Origin: Dysidea avara | Taxonomy: Eukaryota > Porifera > Demospongiae > Dictyoceratida > Dysideidae | Direction: 5' to 3' | NCBI RefSeq assembly: GCF_963678975.1 | Contig: NC_089275.1 | Location: 1,073,001 to 1,137,000 of the forward strand | Length of the DNA: 64,000 bases | In this document: in pieces, positions 20,400-32,200 of the stretch | Layout: every line of letters begins with the position of its first letter | Position numbering within the stretch: position 1 is the first letter of the stretch | Position numbers and translations under genes: made by a program | Notes under the pieces: model-generated | Told to the model about the DNA's origin: nothing | Seen by the model: only the letters and a program-made list of their open reading frames with translations | Database searches by the model: none

Positions 20400-23300
20400 T
20401 CATCTTATCAGTCCTATCACCACGACAACAGTAATTACTATAGCAACAAATGATACACCAATACCTGGCCTTGATCTCTTGTTGAAATACCTGTAACCAT
20501 GACAACAATAATAATTGTTACATATGTCAAAACACAACCTTCTACCTCTTGTCTCTTCCTCTGTTCCACTATGATAATCTTCACTATTAGTATTGTGTTG
20601 TTGTGTGTTCTGTTGTTGTAACTCCTATTACCATGACAACAATCATAATGTATATCACACAACACAACCACTTGTCTTACAAGTTGGTCATCATCTTCAA
20701 CAGTACTACAACTAGTACCATCATATTCATCATCACTATCCTGTTACCATGACAACAATCATAACGTATATCACACCACTTGTCTTACAAGTTGATCATC
20801 ATCTTCACTAATACTACCAGTACTACAACTAGTACTATCACATTCATCATCACTATCCTGTTACCATGAGTATTACAACTTGTAACACAACGTTACATAA
20901 CCTCCTACCTCTTGTCTCTTCCTCTGTTCCAGTATGGTCATCATCTTCTTCACTTCATCATCATCCTCCACTTCATCATCCTCCACTTCATCATCCTCCA
21001 CTTCATCATCATCCTTGTAGTGACCAATATCCACTACTTGACAGACTCCATTGTCCACAGCTGACTGTAGTATCAGACGAGCTCCCTCCACAGTGATGGG
21101 ATTATATGACACATCTAATATCCTAACACTGTTGTTGACTAGTAATCCTACTGCAAGTGATCTTGCTCCAGTAAGAGCAATGCCACACGACCAAACATAC
21201 AGTTCACTAATCTGACTGTTACTAAGTGTTCCTGCAATGGCAGTGATGCCGCCATCACCAATTTCATTCTCTGATATGTCAAGGACTTGTAGTGAACACT
21301 TCCCCAACACTTCACTGATACAAATGGCACCTGTAGTGATCATAACAGTAATAATCAATTATGATAGGAAACCATATAAATTAACCACAACACTACAAGT
21401 CTACACCTTTCACTGATAGTCGACAAAATCCTACCCTCAGCTCAGTCAGGATGTTATTGTACTGGAGTTCACTTGATATTAATGACATCCCATCATCACT
21501 GATATTATTACCACTAACATTTAACTCTATTAATGAGGCACTACCTGTAATGATAACAGTAGACATCACAAACACATACAGCTCAGTGAGGTGTGGTCAA
21601 TTCACTAACACACAATGGTCACTCAGTGTATCAACAGCTAATAGTGGGGCTTACTTGTCTTCACAATCTTCATTATGTGTACCAGCCCATCAATAGTGAG
21701 ACCATTGGAACTGATTCTTAACACTTCTAGTAGTTGACCAGTAGTATTCTTGTTGGGGTAATGCTTTACTAACAATTCAGCTCCTTTGTCTCCAGTATGA
21801 TACCCATACATGTTCAACTCATAAACTGGATAACATGACATCACATGGGAGATACACACAATATCATAAGGTAGTAAACTGCCACTCATCACCAATCTGA
21901 TGGGTGTAACTGGTTGAGGTGGACTAGTCTGTTGACTCTCATACAAACACTTCACTGCTGTTACACTATCAAGAAGTTCTGATAACTTGGAGAACACAAA
22001 CTGGAACATTTCACCGGACACTAATCCTGTTACTCCACTCAAAAATATGAAAACATTAGGATAGTCACTAAAGTGTTCACTCAGTAGACGTTGCTGTTCT
22101 TCTTGTGATAATGTTGAAATATAAACAGCACACAAAAACTCCTGGATGGTTAAGTGGGAAAAATTATATGTGATAGTGTCTGTGGGTAACTGGTGAGTGT
22201 GTGTAGCTTTCAAAAGACCATACCCGTCCCACTCAGCTGTCACCTCTATACCACACTCCTTCACGTCTGCCACAGTAAAGATGATCTTTGGATCCTTCCA
22301 CTTCTTCTTGTCACCATATCTCCTATCTTCTTCCCTATCAGAGTACCAGTCAAAGAAGCCATGATAAGCTAACCTACACAATAACAATAATGTCCTCACT
22401 GCTTCTTTGGGAACACCTGTTAACACTTTACACAATTTCTCCTCAACACTATTAGCTGCTACTGCTACAGTTGAACACACTTGCTTCCTCTCATTCTCCT
22501 TCCTAACTTGTCTCTCTAGTGTCATCACAATGAACAGTCGGTACAGTTGTGTAATGGTGAATGGAAGCTTCTTCTCACTACACTCAAATATATCAACTAT
22601 CATCACTAAATTCATAGGCACATATGACAAACTCTCTAAATGAGGATACTCCTTCAACTGCTGTGAAAACTCCTCAACACATTTCACATCATTGGGAAAT
22701 GACTTCTTCACAAACTCTCGGATTTCTTCTTTACCAAATCCTACCACTTCTATTCTCCTACCTGCGTCCAGCTTCTCACAAGCACGTGGTCTTGATGTGA
22801 TCATTATTGTGGCTTCCTCCAACAATGTACACTCGTTCACTACACGTACTAAAAATGGATCACTCTCTCGACGTTCAGCTGCCATCTCATCCAATCCCTC
22901 CAGGATCACTAGACATCTGCTACCTGCTGACTTTCTCACTTGCTCGTGTGTCTCCCCTCCAATGTGCTCCATCATCACTTCTTCAATTGACCTTTGCTGG
23001 ACTGACCTTAATGGTATCAGGATCACAATATCATAGTCCTCAGCTAAAAACCCATCCCTCTTAGCCCACTTCACACAGATCTCATTGGCAAGGGTCGTCT
23101 TGCCTATACCTACACAACTCATATTACATCACTACTACTAATACTTTGTAATACTCACCTGGGCCTCCCATTATCAGTATCAGTCGAGGACAAGGTTTGT
23201 TCTGGTAGTGGAAGATGTCCCTCAGCTCACCAAGTTGCTCCTTCTTCAACAGTATTTCATCAACTTGTCCTTTTAATGTTAGTCTTGTTATCTCTTCCAA

Positions 23301-24007
23301 GTTCTTATCTGCTCTTGTCACCTTTTCTCTTTTCACCAGAGCCAGTCGAACATAATAGTGTGGCCAGTCAGTGGACAAGTATCTGAGGTACCTGGCCTGT
23401 AACCTGTTAACAACTATTGGACTGTACTTCACAGTAGGACGTTTGTTAGTAATTGAATGGACACCTGTAGAGTACAGTCACACATATACAAAACAGTTAC
23501 TATCACATCAACTAACCAGTCTCACTATTTGCTGATCGTTTCCTTAGTCTACATCTAATCATTCCTGCCAACTCCTTCACACCATCATACTCACTATCCT
23601 CCATCACTTTAATAAGATCATCAAAACTTCTACCAACACCAGTCAACACTGATGGCTTGATCATATGATCCAAGAAATACGATGCTTTACTTGCTCGTGA
23701 TGGTTTAGACTCCACCAGATCTTTAGCATCATCAGGAAGAAGGTTGGCTGAGAACATTTCTGCAATAAATACAGCATCATCCATTGGTAGTGTTTTGACC
23801 AGTTTAGCATAGAAGTGTTGGAACACCTTACTAGTTGACATTTCTCCCTCTACTAGTTTACCTGTAATGATATTGGTGTGTAGTGTATAACAAGTCACTC
23901 CACTAACCTGATGATGTCTGTTGTACTGGACTATTCTGGTTGTTGGAAGATTCAGCCGGTTCAGAGTGAGGTAAAGTGACCCCATCAGATTTCTTACTGT
24001 TCTCCAT
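20400..24007 (-). CDS. NLR-type receptor: death-fold, NACHT, LRR, possible C-terminal TM
   Basis: Exons on the minus strand: 24007-23908, 23861-23517, 23464-23159, 23109-21655, 21544-21407, 21330-20909, 20857-20780, 20740-20672, 20624-20539, 20490-20400; all phases agree, giving about 1029 aa. Residues 35-145 look like a CARD-type death fold. NACHT follows: Walker A G-G-P-G-I-G-K-T-T (248-256), split by an intron; Walker B L-V-I-L-E-G-L-D-E (317-325); sensor M-I-T-S-R-P (about 353-358). LRRs run from about residue 690 to 900 (L-D-I-S-E-N-E-I-G-D and L-D-V-S-Y-N). Then come acidic exons and a hydrophobic end, R-S-R-P-G-I-G-V-S-F-V followed by about 15 mostly I/V residues. Known role of the family: cytosolic pattern sensing through nucleotide-driven oligomerisation. 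The last three junctions are uncertain; the exon ending at 20539 uses a weak GTTGTG donor, and the stronger GTAGAA donor (end 20546) would give a soluble end. Confidence 0.85.
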
Positions 24008-24016
24008 AATGGACAC

Positions 24017-24125
24017 CTGTAGAGTAAATCTTTCCTTCACAACTTCTCCAGCGCGTGTCGATTTATTACTAGTACTACTCACCTGCTAGAATTGGCGGGT
24101 GTAGACTCGCGGGACTAGCCCGCCT
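24017..24125 (-). promoter_or_regulatory. 5' UTR intron and GC-rich hairpin of the NLR gene
   Basis: A GTGAGTAGT donor (24083-24075) and a CTACAG acceptor just before 24016 define a 67-nt intron (24083-24017) in the leader. Upstream, GGCGGG (24095-24100) and CCCGCC (24120-24125) can pair around a GC-rich loop. The transcription start was not determined. Confidence 0.5.
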
Positions 24126-24580
24126 CTCGATATGTTCCCTCCCAATGAAATGACAATCAAAGTGATCACTCGTAGGATAATGTCTATATCACTAATGGTT
24201 GTGTGTGTAGTTTAATATGTGATGTTGTATGATCACGAAGTGCATGCAGTGTAAGTTAGCCACGCCCCGGATGTTGGTACTGGTTTTGTTTACCTAACAT
24301 GAACCGTACTTGAACCCGTACTTGTAGGGGCGTGGCTGATGATCACACGAAACAATGACATCATTAATACAGAGATGTTATCTGGTGGGTGGGGCTGTAG
24401 TTATAACTAATTAAAACCAAGCTAGAGTTATTGTTTCTATGTATTGCATTCTCTGAAGATTAGGAGGAATATTAGTGAGATTATGAGAATGTTTAGTCAT
24501 TGTCATGATCACTAGACTAAAATGATGTCATCTGATCACACCCACTCTACAAGAGATGAGGTAATTCAAACCTAGCTTGT
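24126..24580. other. Intergenic upstream of the NLR gene
   Basis: Probably the NLR promoter region, but no specific site stands out. The segment around 24275-24330 repeats 'cccgtacttg'-like words. No coding potential was seen. Confidence 0.35.
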
Positions 24581-25491
24581 ATGTCACCGACTATTATTAT
24601 TATCAATTTTACCACAAGGGAAGGCATACACAAAAGGCAAAGCCTGCATAAAGTGTCAGCCCAAAATATAACGTTACAAAAACAACAAAGAAATTTACAA
24701 AACTACACTAAATACAAAACACACAAAAACAAACAAAGGCAGAGATACAAAACATCAATTAACACACACATAACAGTATAAAGAATGCCTGACAGATTTG
24801 GGGTAGGAGTCATTGAGAATGTATAATGGTATGGAATTCCACAGCAAGACAGTATTGATAAAGAATGAATAACGACAAGAATTGATGGTTGAATGAGGTG
24901 GACACAATGATAAATGATGACTACTGGTAGATAAAACTGTATTAAATTTAAAGTGTCAGTTGAAATTTATGGATGTTTAATATATATGTTGATGATAAAT
25001 ATCATGAAGAAAAGATATAGAAACTGACGTCTTGTTTGGAGGGTTGGAAGACTAAGCTGAGAGCAGCAATCACTTGATGGAATCGTCCAAGAGTTTGTTG
25101 GAGGACTCCAGCGACGGCCACAAATCCACAGAGCTGCCCTATTTTGCAGAGATTCAAGTAATTTAATATCTCCTGAAGTATGTGGGTACCACACAACAGC
25201 GGCATACTCCAGTGATGGACGAACAATTATTTTGTATGCTGCACACTTGGCTGCACAGCTGCATCCATGCATTGAACATCGCAAGTAGTTTAAGGACTTG
25301 GTGGCCTTTTTCACAACATACTTGCAGTGCTTTGACCAATTCAGTTTGCTATCGACAAGCAGACCAAGGTATTTTACATGATTGTTCCAAGCTATTGATT
25401 GCCCATTAACACAATAAGTGAAACCAACAGTTTTTCTTTTCTTTGTGATGGCCAGTAGACTATGATGAAACACATATCGTTTTAGTAACAA
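24581..25491 (-). mobile_element. 3' part of a CR1/L2-like LINE
   Basis: A minus-strand frame (25491-24967) reads V-K-Y-L-G-L-L-V-D-S-K-L-N-W, then Y-K-I-I-V-R-P-S-L-E-Y-A-A-V-V-W and L-L-E-S-L-Q-N-R-A, the standard C-terminal end of LINE reverse transcriptases. In another frame downstream comes L-L-W-N-S-I-P-L. The copy is 5'-truncated and frameshifted. It ends towards 24581 in a TTATTATTAT tail, as expected for this class. Confidence 0.75.
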
Positions 25492-25661
25492 CAGTCATCA
25501 TTATTTTGTGTGCTGCAGTGTAGATGAGTTGGGGAAGTCAAAGCATCCTGTCTTACATATACAGGTGTAAGCCATTTGTATTCCACACTTTTGTAAGGCT
25601 TGTCACTGATTTATAACTTATTGGGTTGGTGCATATAACTGAACACTCCAGTACACTGTGG

Positions 25662-26074
25662 TAGGGTTGAGTGATATTGAATTTGTGACATGCAATTACT
25701 GCATGAGTCATTTAATGCAATTATTGCAATATTGCATGTGAAAACTGAAACACAACCACATGGTTTGAAAAGTCCACATGACTGCTTGTTTTCACTGAGA
25801 ATTAGTTTACAAACATAATTTCTTTGCTAACAAGTCAACAAATTGACATATATATATATAGTTAGCAATAAAATGTACAAATTGTATCAAATATCAGGTC
25901 TAGAAGAGACACAAATTAGATGATAAAATTAATGCAATCATTATTGCAAAATGTGATAAATATTTCCTATGCGATAATATTGCAATACTGCGAAGGCTAA
26001 ACACATGTGATAATGGTATTGTGAGCACTTGATTAGACAATATTGGCAATTTATTGAAATATTGTCCAACTCTA
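25662..26074. mobile_element. hAT MITE with perfect 8-bp target duplication
   Basis: The left end TAGGGTTGAGTGATATT mirrors 'aatattgtccaactcta' at the right. Both flanks carry CACTGTGG (25654-25661 and 26075-26082). The interior is AT-rich and full of 'gcaatattgcaat' palindromes. Confidence 0.85.
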
Positions 26075-26236
26075 CACTGTGGTATGTGATAGTGACACAG
26101 TTTTGTCTATGTAAAGCTTTCAGTATTCCAGTTACAGGAGTACCCCTAGGGGTATAACCCTCTACTCTAGGTATACCACTGATGTGACAGAGAAACCTTT
26201 CATGTTACAATACATTTTAAAATAATTTTTTTCACA

Positions 26237-29200
26237 TCATCTACAACATTTTATTTTTTCAACTTTCTCAGAAGAGTTGTGTAATTTAATAACATCACTA
26301 GTTGGTATACCATCATTGTGTGGTTCTGTCACACTGGCTAACATCATCTTTACCAAGTTGATGAGAGCAGTGGCTACATTACTACCAGTCTTGGCACTGA
26401 CTTCATAATGTATACACTTGTATTGACGTGATAATTCTTCTCCCTGTTTGGATGAAACTACCCTCTGTCCTTCCAAGTCTGCCTTGTTACCTAGCAACAG
26501 TATCTTCAACAAGCTCTTGTCGGCAACTTCCTAGATTGGATTAACATGGATCATGTGATCTGATGTATTAATGGGATGGTTACCATGGCACTACTGATCC
26601 AGCCACTGACATTAACAAAAGAATCCCTATTAGTTACATCATAGACTACTAGTAATCCATTGGTTCCTCTGATGTAGGATCTGGTGATTGACTTGAACCT
26701 CTCCTGGCCGGCTGTATCCCATAGTTTTAGTGCAATCACTTTATCGTCCAGCTGCATGTACTTACTGAAGAACTCCACACCTATTGGATGAATATGATGT
26801 CATCTGTGTTGTGGTGGTCATCAAACACTTTGGAACCAGTTATTATTGGAGTGTACACATTTACAACCATAAACTACTTCGGCTTGTATGAATAATTTTT
26901 ACACAATAACCAGGAGATGATAAAGTACATGTATTGTGACCATACAAAATGAGGAAACCAGATCAAAAATCTTAAATGTGTACACAAATAAATACAACTG
27001 TATTTTATATATGCCTCACCTTCATGCTTTTTTGAATTTATATCATAACAAAATGCTACCTACCCAATACCTCTCTGTACAAAATCTCCACACTAACACG
27101 GCCATTTTGTTTTCACTAATTGTCAAAAACACATCATTGAGGATATCACCTATAGTACACTTCTTTTGAGGAGGACACATGTACTCTACTATGATAGAGT
27201 ATTGAGAGGTATGTGGAACACAGTATTGGTCCATCTTTAACTATCGTATGTACTTCAAGACAGTTCAGTTTACCATAACTAGCTACATGAGGAGGATACA
27301 TGTCTTCCTCCATGGTAGTTATTCACTATATGTGTGTACAGTATTTGTCTATCTTCAACCATCTCGTACAATCCTTCAACTACTAACCTATGGTAGATTT
27401 GTAGTGTAGACCAAATGAGTTACAGCAGATACGGTTCAAGATGGCCGTCTTGCCAACAAACTGGTCACCAAGGAGTAGTATTTTGAACACATGATCAGGT
27501 GATCCAGGGGAGCTGTCAGTTAACTGATACTATAGTACAACAACAATTGATCATTACATAGTCTAGTGAAGACTAGATTACATGCCCTGACTATAGTTGG
27601 TTCACATTCACCTGTTCATCACCTGAGCCCTCGTCTATCTTGTTACATGAGCCAGCTGTCCTAATATTTAGCAGTGAAGCCCTTTAAATGTCTGGAGGAC
27701 AGTTTATCAAAAAACACACTTTGATAGGAGTGATGAGTTATAGTAACTTCTTGTTCCAGTACAAAACTATTGGAAGTGAACACATGTTTACTTCTTTGAT
27801 ATGACTATATTTGGTAGGGGCTCAGGTGAATGTGAACTGACCGAAACAAAGCAAAATGGTAAATACACTTTGTCATTAGCTGTGTTCATTCTACTCGATG
27901 TTATACAAATTAAGGACAGTATGAGTACCTCTAGCTGGAACGGTAAATACAGATGATTGCTGTTACAAACTTGTTGGATATTCAACAAGAAGTCATTGAC
28001 ACAACATCAGTGAATCAACTTCTATTATATAACAACAAATATTGATATTTGGTGACTTGCCACAAAATTACAGACTTACTGTTGGTAAAAATTTAATTTG
28101 GTGAAATGGTGGTGCACCGTTGAATGTGAAGTTGTATGTGGTGTGAGCTGACAGAAGGGTGAAGCGTGCATGTTGTATAATCCTTTTTGTGCTGAAATGT
28201 TTGTACTCACTGCAGGAATCTGGCCTGGTTACTTTTATGATTGAAACTGGGCCGGGTCAGTGGGTCTGGCCTGCTTTATAGAATATCCTGGTCCTTGCAA
28301 GTCCAGTGGACCACACCCACTTATCAGGATTATGTGTTTCTATCTGTAGGTATACACAGAGCCTCACCCATTTATCAATGCATTTATCAATGGCTGTGCA
28401 CAAATCATGTCTGTTGCGGTCTACAAGCTTGCATCACATGCAGCCACACCCACTAATCCAGTACAAGTTCTAGTCTAGTCTTACAGCAGGTCATGAGTCA
28501 CACCCATTTGCATGTGTGGAACTACATTACCAGTAAGGTGTGTTTAAGTATCATCACAAAGCCACAAACCTACTGTACCTCAAAACAACTGCTATCAAAA
28601 GGTTAGGACACAAGGTATCAAAATAATATTGACAGATTTTAAATTTGGTGGTTTGGCGATGAATCACCAATTTGCCAAATTTAGTTTACCTCCAAATTGT
28701 GTTGTTATACTGTATATGGTATGTATTTTAGTTGCTGTGGTAGGCAAAAAGATAAGCATGAGTTTATGTGTGTTGGTGATTGGTCAGAAGAGAAGTGATC
28801 AAGGAATGACTAAGGAATGTCAAACTATCACTTTAATACTGACTTTGATCTAAATACTACACCTTATCCCTACAGCTAGGCTCTCTTGATCATCAAATTG
28901 TTTACCTCTCCAAAATCTAGTATTGATTTTGATGACATCTCATCTGAACTTGATACATCCCCACCTCCCCATGGTGAGGTGGTCATGCTCATCCTACCCG
29001 CTGGGGTTGAGGTCACTATGCTTGCACCACTTCTGTAGGATGGTATAGCTTTGTCACCCTCACCCACATGGTGTGGGGTTTCTTTGTCTTTTGAACCAGT
29101 AGTCACATTGTTCCTATAGTAACAAGTTGACCACAACTTGATAACTATAACATGTACATTATTGGTGTGCACAGTATAACAGTTATATTATAGGATGTCT

Positions 29201-32200
29201 GTATAACCAACCATAGATACTACTACTAATAACATGGGATTGGAATCTTTGTTCACTGACTCAATATGTGTACATCACAGTTACACACTCCTTGTAGTTT
29301 AGTAGATTTGCCATTCAGTTCGTGTTCACCTGAGCCCTAATTAATAACTCTTGTTACATGGGCCAGCTGACCAAACATTTAGTAGCACTGTGAAGCCCTT
29401 TAAAGTTAATCAAAGAGGTGCTTTGATATAGGCAAGAACAAGTGAGTTATTAGTCTGGCATCGCTGACCTGACTTTAGACACCTATAAGTGCCCTGAAAA
29501 ATAGGGTCTGGTCTGTGTAGAATCAAGGACTTGTGCCACCATTACCAAAAACTGGTGTGTCCAATCAAATCACAGTATTACCAATTAAATGCATTTGTGG
29601 CTGCATGATGTGAGTAAATACTGGGACAAAAGTCATGAAATGAAAGTTGTGCGAGTTCTTTTTGTGTCAGGGTGAATAAACCAGGGACGATTTTCTGTTT
29701 AACATTCATGAGTAATAGATGCCTTCCCTTGGAAAGTAGAAATATTGCCTCCACAGCCTTAACATCAACCACCCATAGAAGGCAACCAATTGAAATCCCT
29801 AAAGTATGATTGAATTCTTTGCTATTCATGAGCCGCAGTGTAGTTACGCATTCCTAAGCACAAGTCCTGAATGCTACATAGACCAGACCCTATATTTTCG
29901 GGGAGTTTATAAGTGCCTAAAAAGGGGTTGTAGGTAGAGTTGTACCGATAATAGGGTAAAAAAATATTGGATATTGGCTTTTCTTAAAAAGTGGGAATCG
30001 GTACAACACTATAGTTGTAGGCACCAGACTAGTGAGTTATGAGGCTCAAAAGTATCCCATACATTTAGTATGGACAATTCAGGTGCAAACCTGTTTACAA
30101 CATGAAAACATGACTTGTTCCTGTATAAAACTATTGGGAGTGAACACATGTTGACTTCTTTGATATTACTGTATTCGACAGGGGCTCAGGTGGACTATAG
30201 TGAAGGATCACCAAAGGTTTAAAATTGCTTAAAATTGCACGTACGTTAATTGTGTGCATTCATGAATGCCCAAAATATGTCCCTGACACCAGCATATACA
30301 CCACATAAACTATCAGTTCAAATGGATGTCAGTTTTAAGCTTTGGAGGTTTGAATGTAACATTCGAAGCTTTGATGAATATTGTATGTAGCTATAACTAC
30401 AGTCAGCTACATATTATGCAGTTGGTAGCTAATGGCATAAAATTTATTAAACAATAGTTGCTGTTTTGACTCCCTTTGGGAAATAATTTCTCTTGCGTAA
30501 CAAGATTAGCAGTTGGAGCTCTAAGTCTTTATAACTACAACACTAGTATGCAACTCATGAAAATTCTTCCTGTACAACTTGTACATTTAGTATTAGTACA
30601 AGTATAAGAAAAAATTGGGAATTTTAAATTAGATTAGGGACAATGTATAATGCTGCAATAAAAAGTACTGAAACAAGCTGGATCGGAGTAGTACGTAATG
30701 TCCAAATACTGGCTACTGCTTCCTGTATGTCAAAGCCTCTGTCATATCCCCCGGTTCAAGCAAGTCTAAAAGTCCGGACTTCTCTGTTAATTCACGATCA
30801 GAAATTCATCCACCTCAAGCATCTGACACAAAGCTTACCAACCCAGAAGGAGTACAGCCTACCAGAACTTTCCAAGTATTTCTGCTTTTGTACTGCGAGT
30901 ATGTGACTGAAGCATTCATTAGCCCTGAGGGTCGCTGGCATTCTATTTCATAGCAATCTATGATAATTCTGGTGTTAGGGAAATGCTTCTTGAACCATCT
31001 TGGCATCCATTGTGTAACCTGGTCACGTGAAGGGAAGGGAAAAATCAATAAAAGCTCTTTAGATAAAAAGCAAATCCATGTTGTAAACATTCGACTGTAT
31101 GTTCCCTCTGCCATTCTAAAACGAGTGCATACATCAGTCAATGGTAGAGCGAGTCTTAATCGTACTAGAATGGCAAACAACTGGTTGGCAATTGATAAGC
31201 CACCAAAACACTGTGAACCATGTTGCTGCTTCTCCTCTAATGATGTACTGCTACCTTTCCATGCCCTGAGCTCCTTAGCCTTAGGTGTTAAGTACTCAAC
31301 TAGGGCTAAAAAGGAATCAAATGTTGGCATTCCTGTATAAAACCTTGTCAGTCTATCATTGTTCTCCAGCAATCGTACATCTAATTCAGGTCTCTCCAAC
31401 AGCATAGATCTTAACATTCTATTCTCTGCCTGCAGTCTTGCAACTACATTTCCATCTTCATCCGTCTGGCATTCTGAAAATGTTATATGATGATAGTTAA
31501 CACCTACAGTAGGTATATTCATGACTCCACATGACTTACCTACTTCAGCACAAATGGCTCTCTCGTCACCACTCCGACTCGACTGCAAGTACAGGCTACA
31601 CGAGGATGCTATTGATTCATCTCTAGCTGGTGGATGCTTACTTCTGCTACAGTAACTGCCACGGTCGTGCTGGAATGCCTTTCGAACGTGCTGGTTGACG
31701 ATAGCACGTCTTTCTTCTTCCTTTCTCTTTGTTACTTCCTTTCCTCTCTCTTCCACTTCTACTATCTCTTTAGCCAAAGATCTTCATTTTGCACGCTTGA
31801 AACGAGCTACGCTCTCCACGTTCGCCGTTGTGCGAGTAGAACTTAGTTTTTTAGAAGCTGTCTTGGGATAGATGGATGGAACAAAATCGGGATCACCAGC
31901 ATCATCAGACTTCTTTCCAGAGATAAAATGGGAAGAACATACTCTATCACCATCTGCTGGCTCCCAGGGCAATCCATCTTCATTCTTTCGTGATACAAAG
32001 CTAATCCACTTTCATCGCCTCTCTAAATCTTCTGCTGGAAAATGATAGAAACTTATGCCACCTCCCATTTGGTGATGGTTGTAGCAATCAACTACAACAC
32101 AGCTAGTTGGCATTCTCCACTTATTCGTGACAATTAACTAGCGGCCGTTAATTATTATAATTAATTATACTGCGGTTACGCACAACCTACCACTGGAAGC

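Larger units (their letters stand above)
29324..30192. mobile_element. MITE with CACCTGAGCCC ends, copy 2, split by insertions
   Basis: Starts GTTCACCTGAGCCC and ends 'ggggctcaggtg'. Without the inserted 29451-30031 block it aligns with the 27600-27837 copy through 'gaagccctttaaa' and 'aaaactattgggagtgaacacatgtt'. Confidence 0.7.

Noticed and set aside
27608..27660. Extra exon of the Rab gene (reading ...I-D-E-G-S-G-D-E-Q)
   Set aside because: The sequence is the end of a CACCTGAGCCC MITE present in a second copy at 29324. The flanking exons join in phase without it.
32012..32014. CpG-type decay explaining the stops of copy B
   Set aside because: The aligned residue in copy A is Cys (TGT), so the stop at 32012 is better explained by another change; CpG decay was kept only for the twin TGA in copy A.
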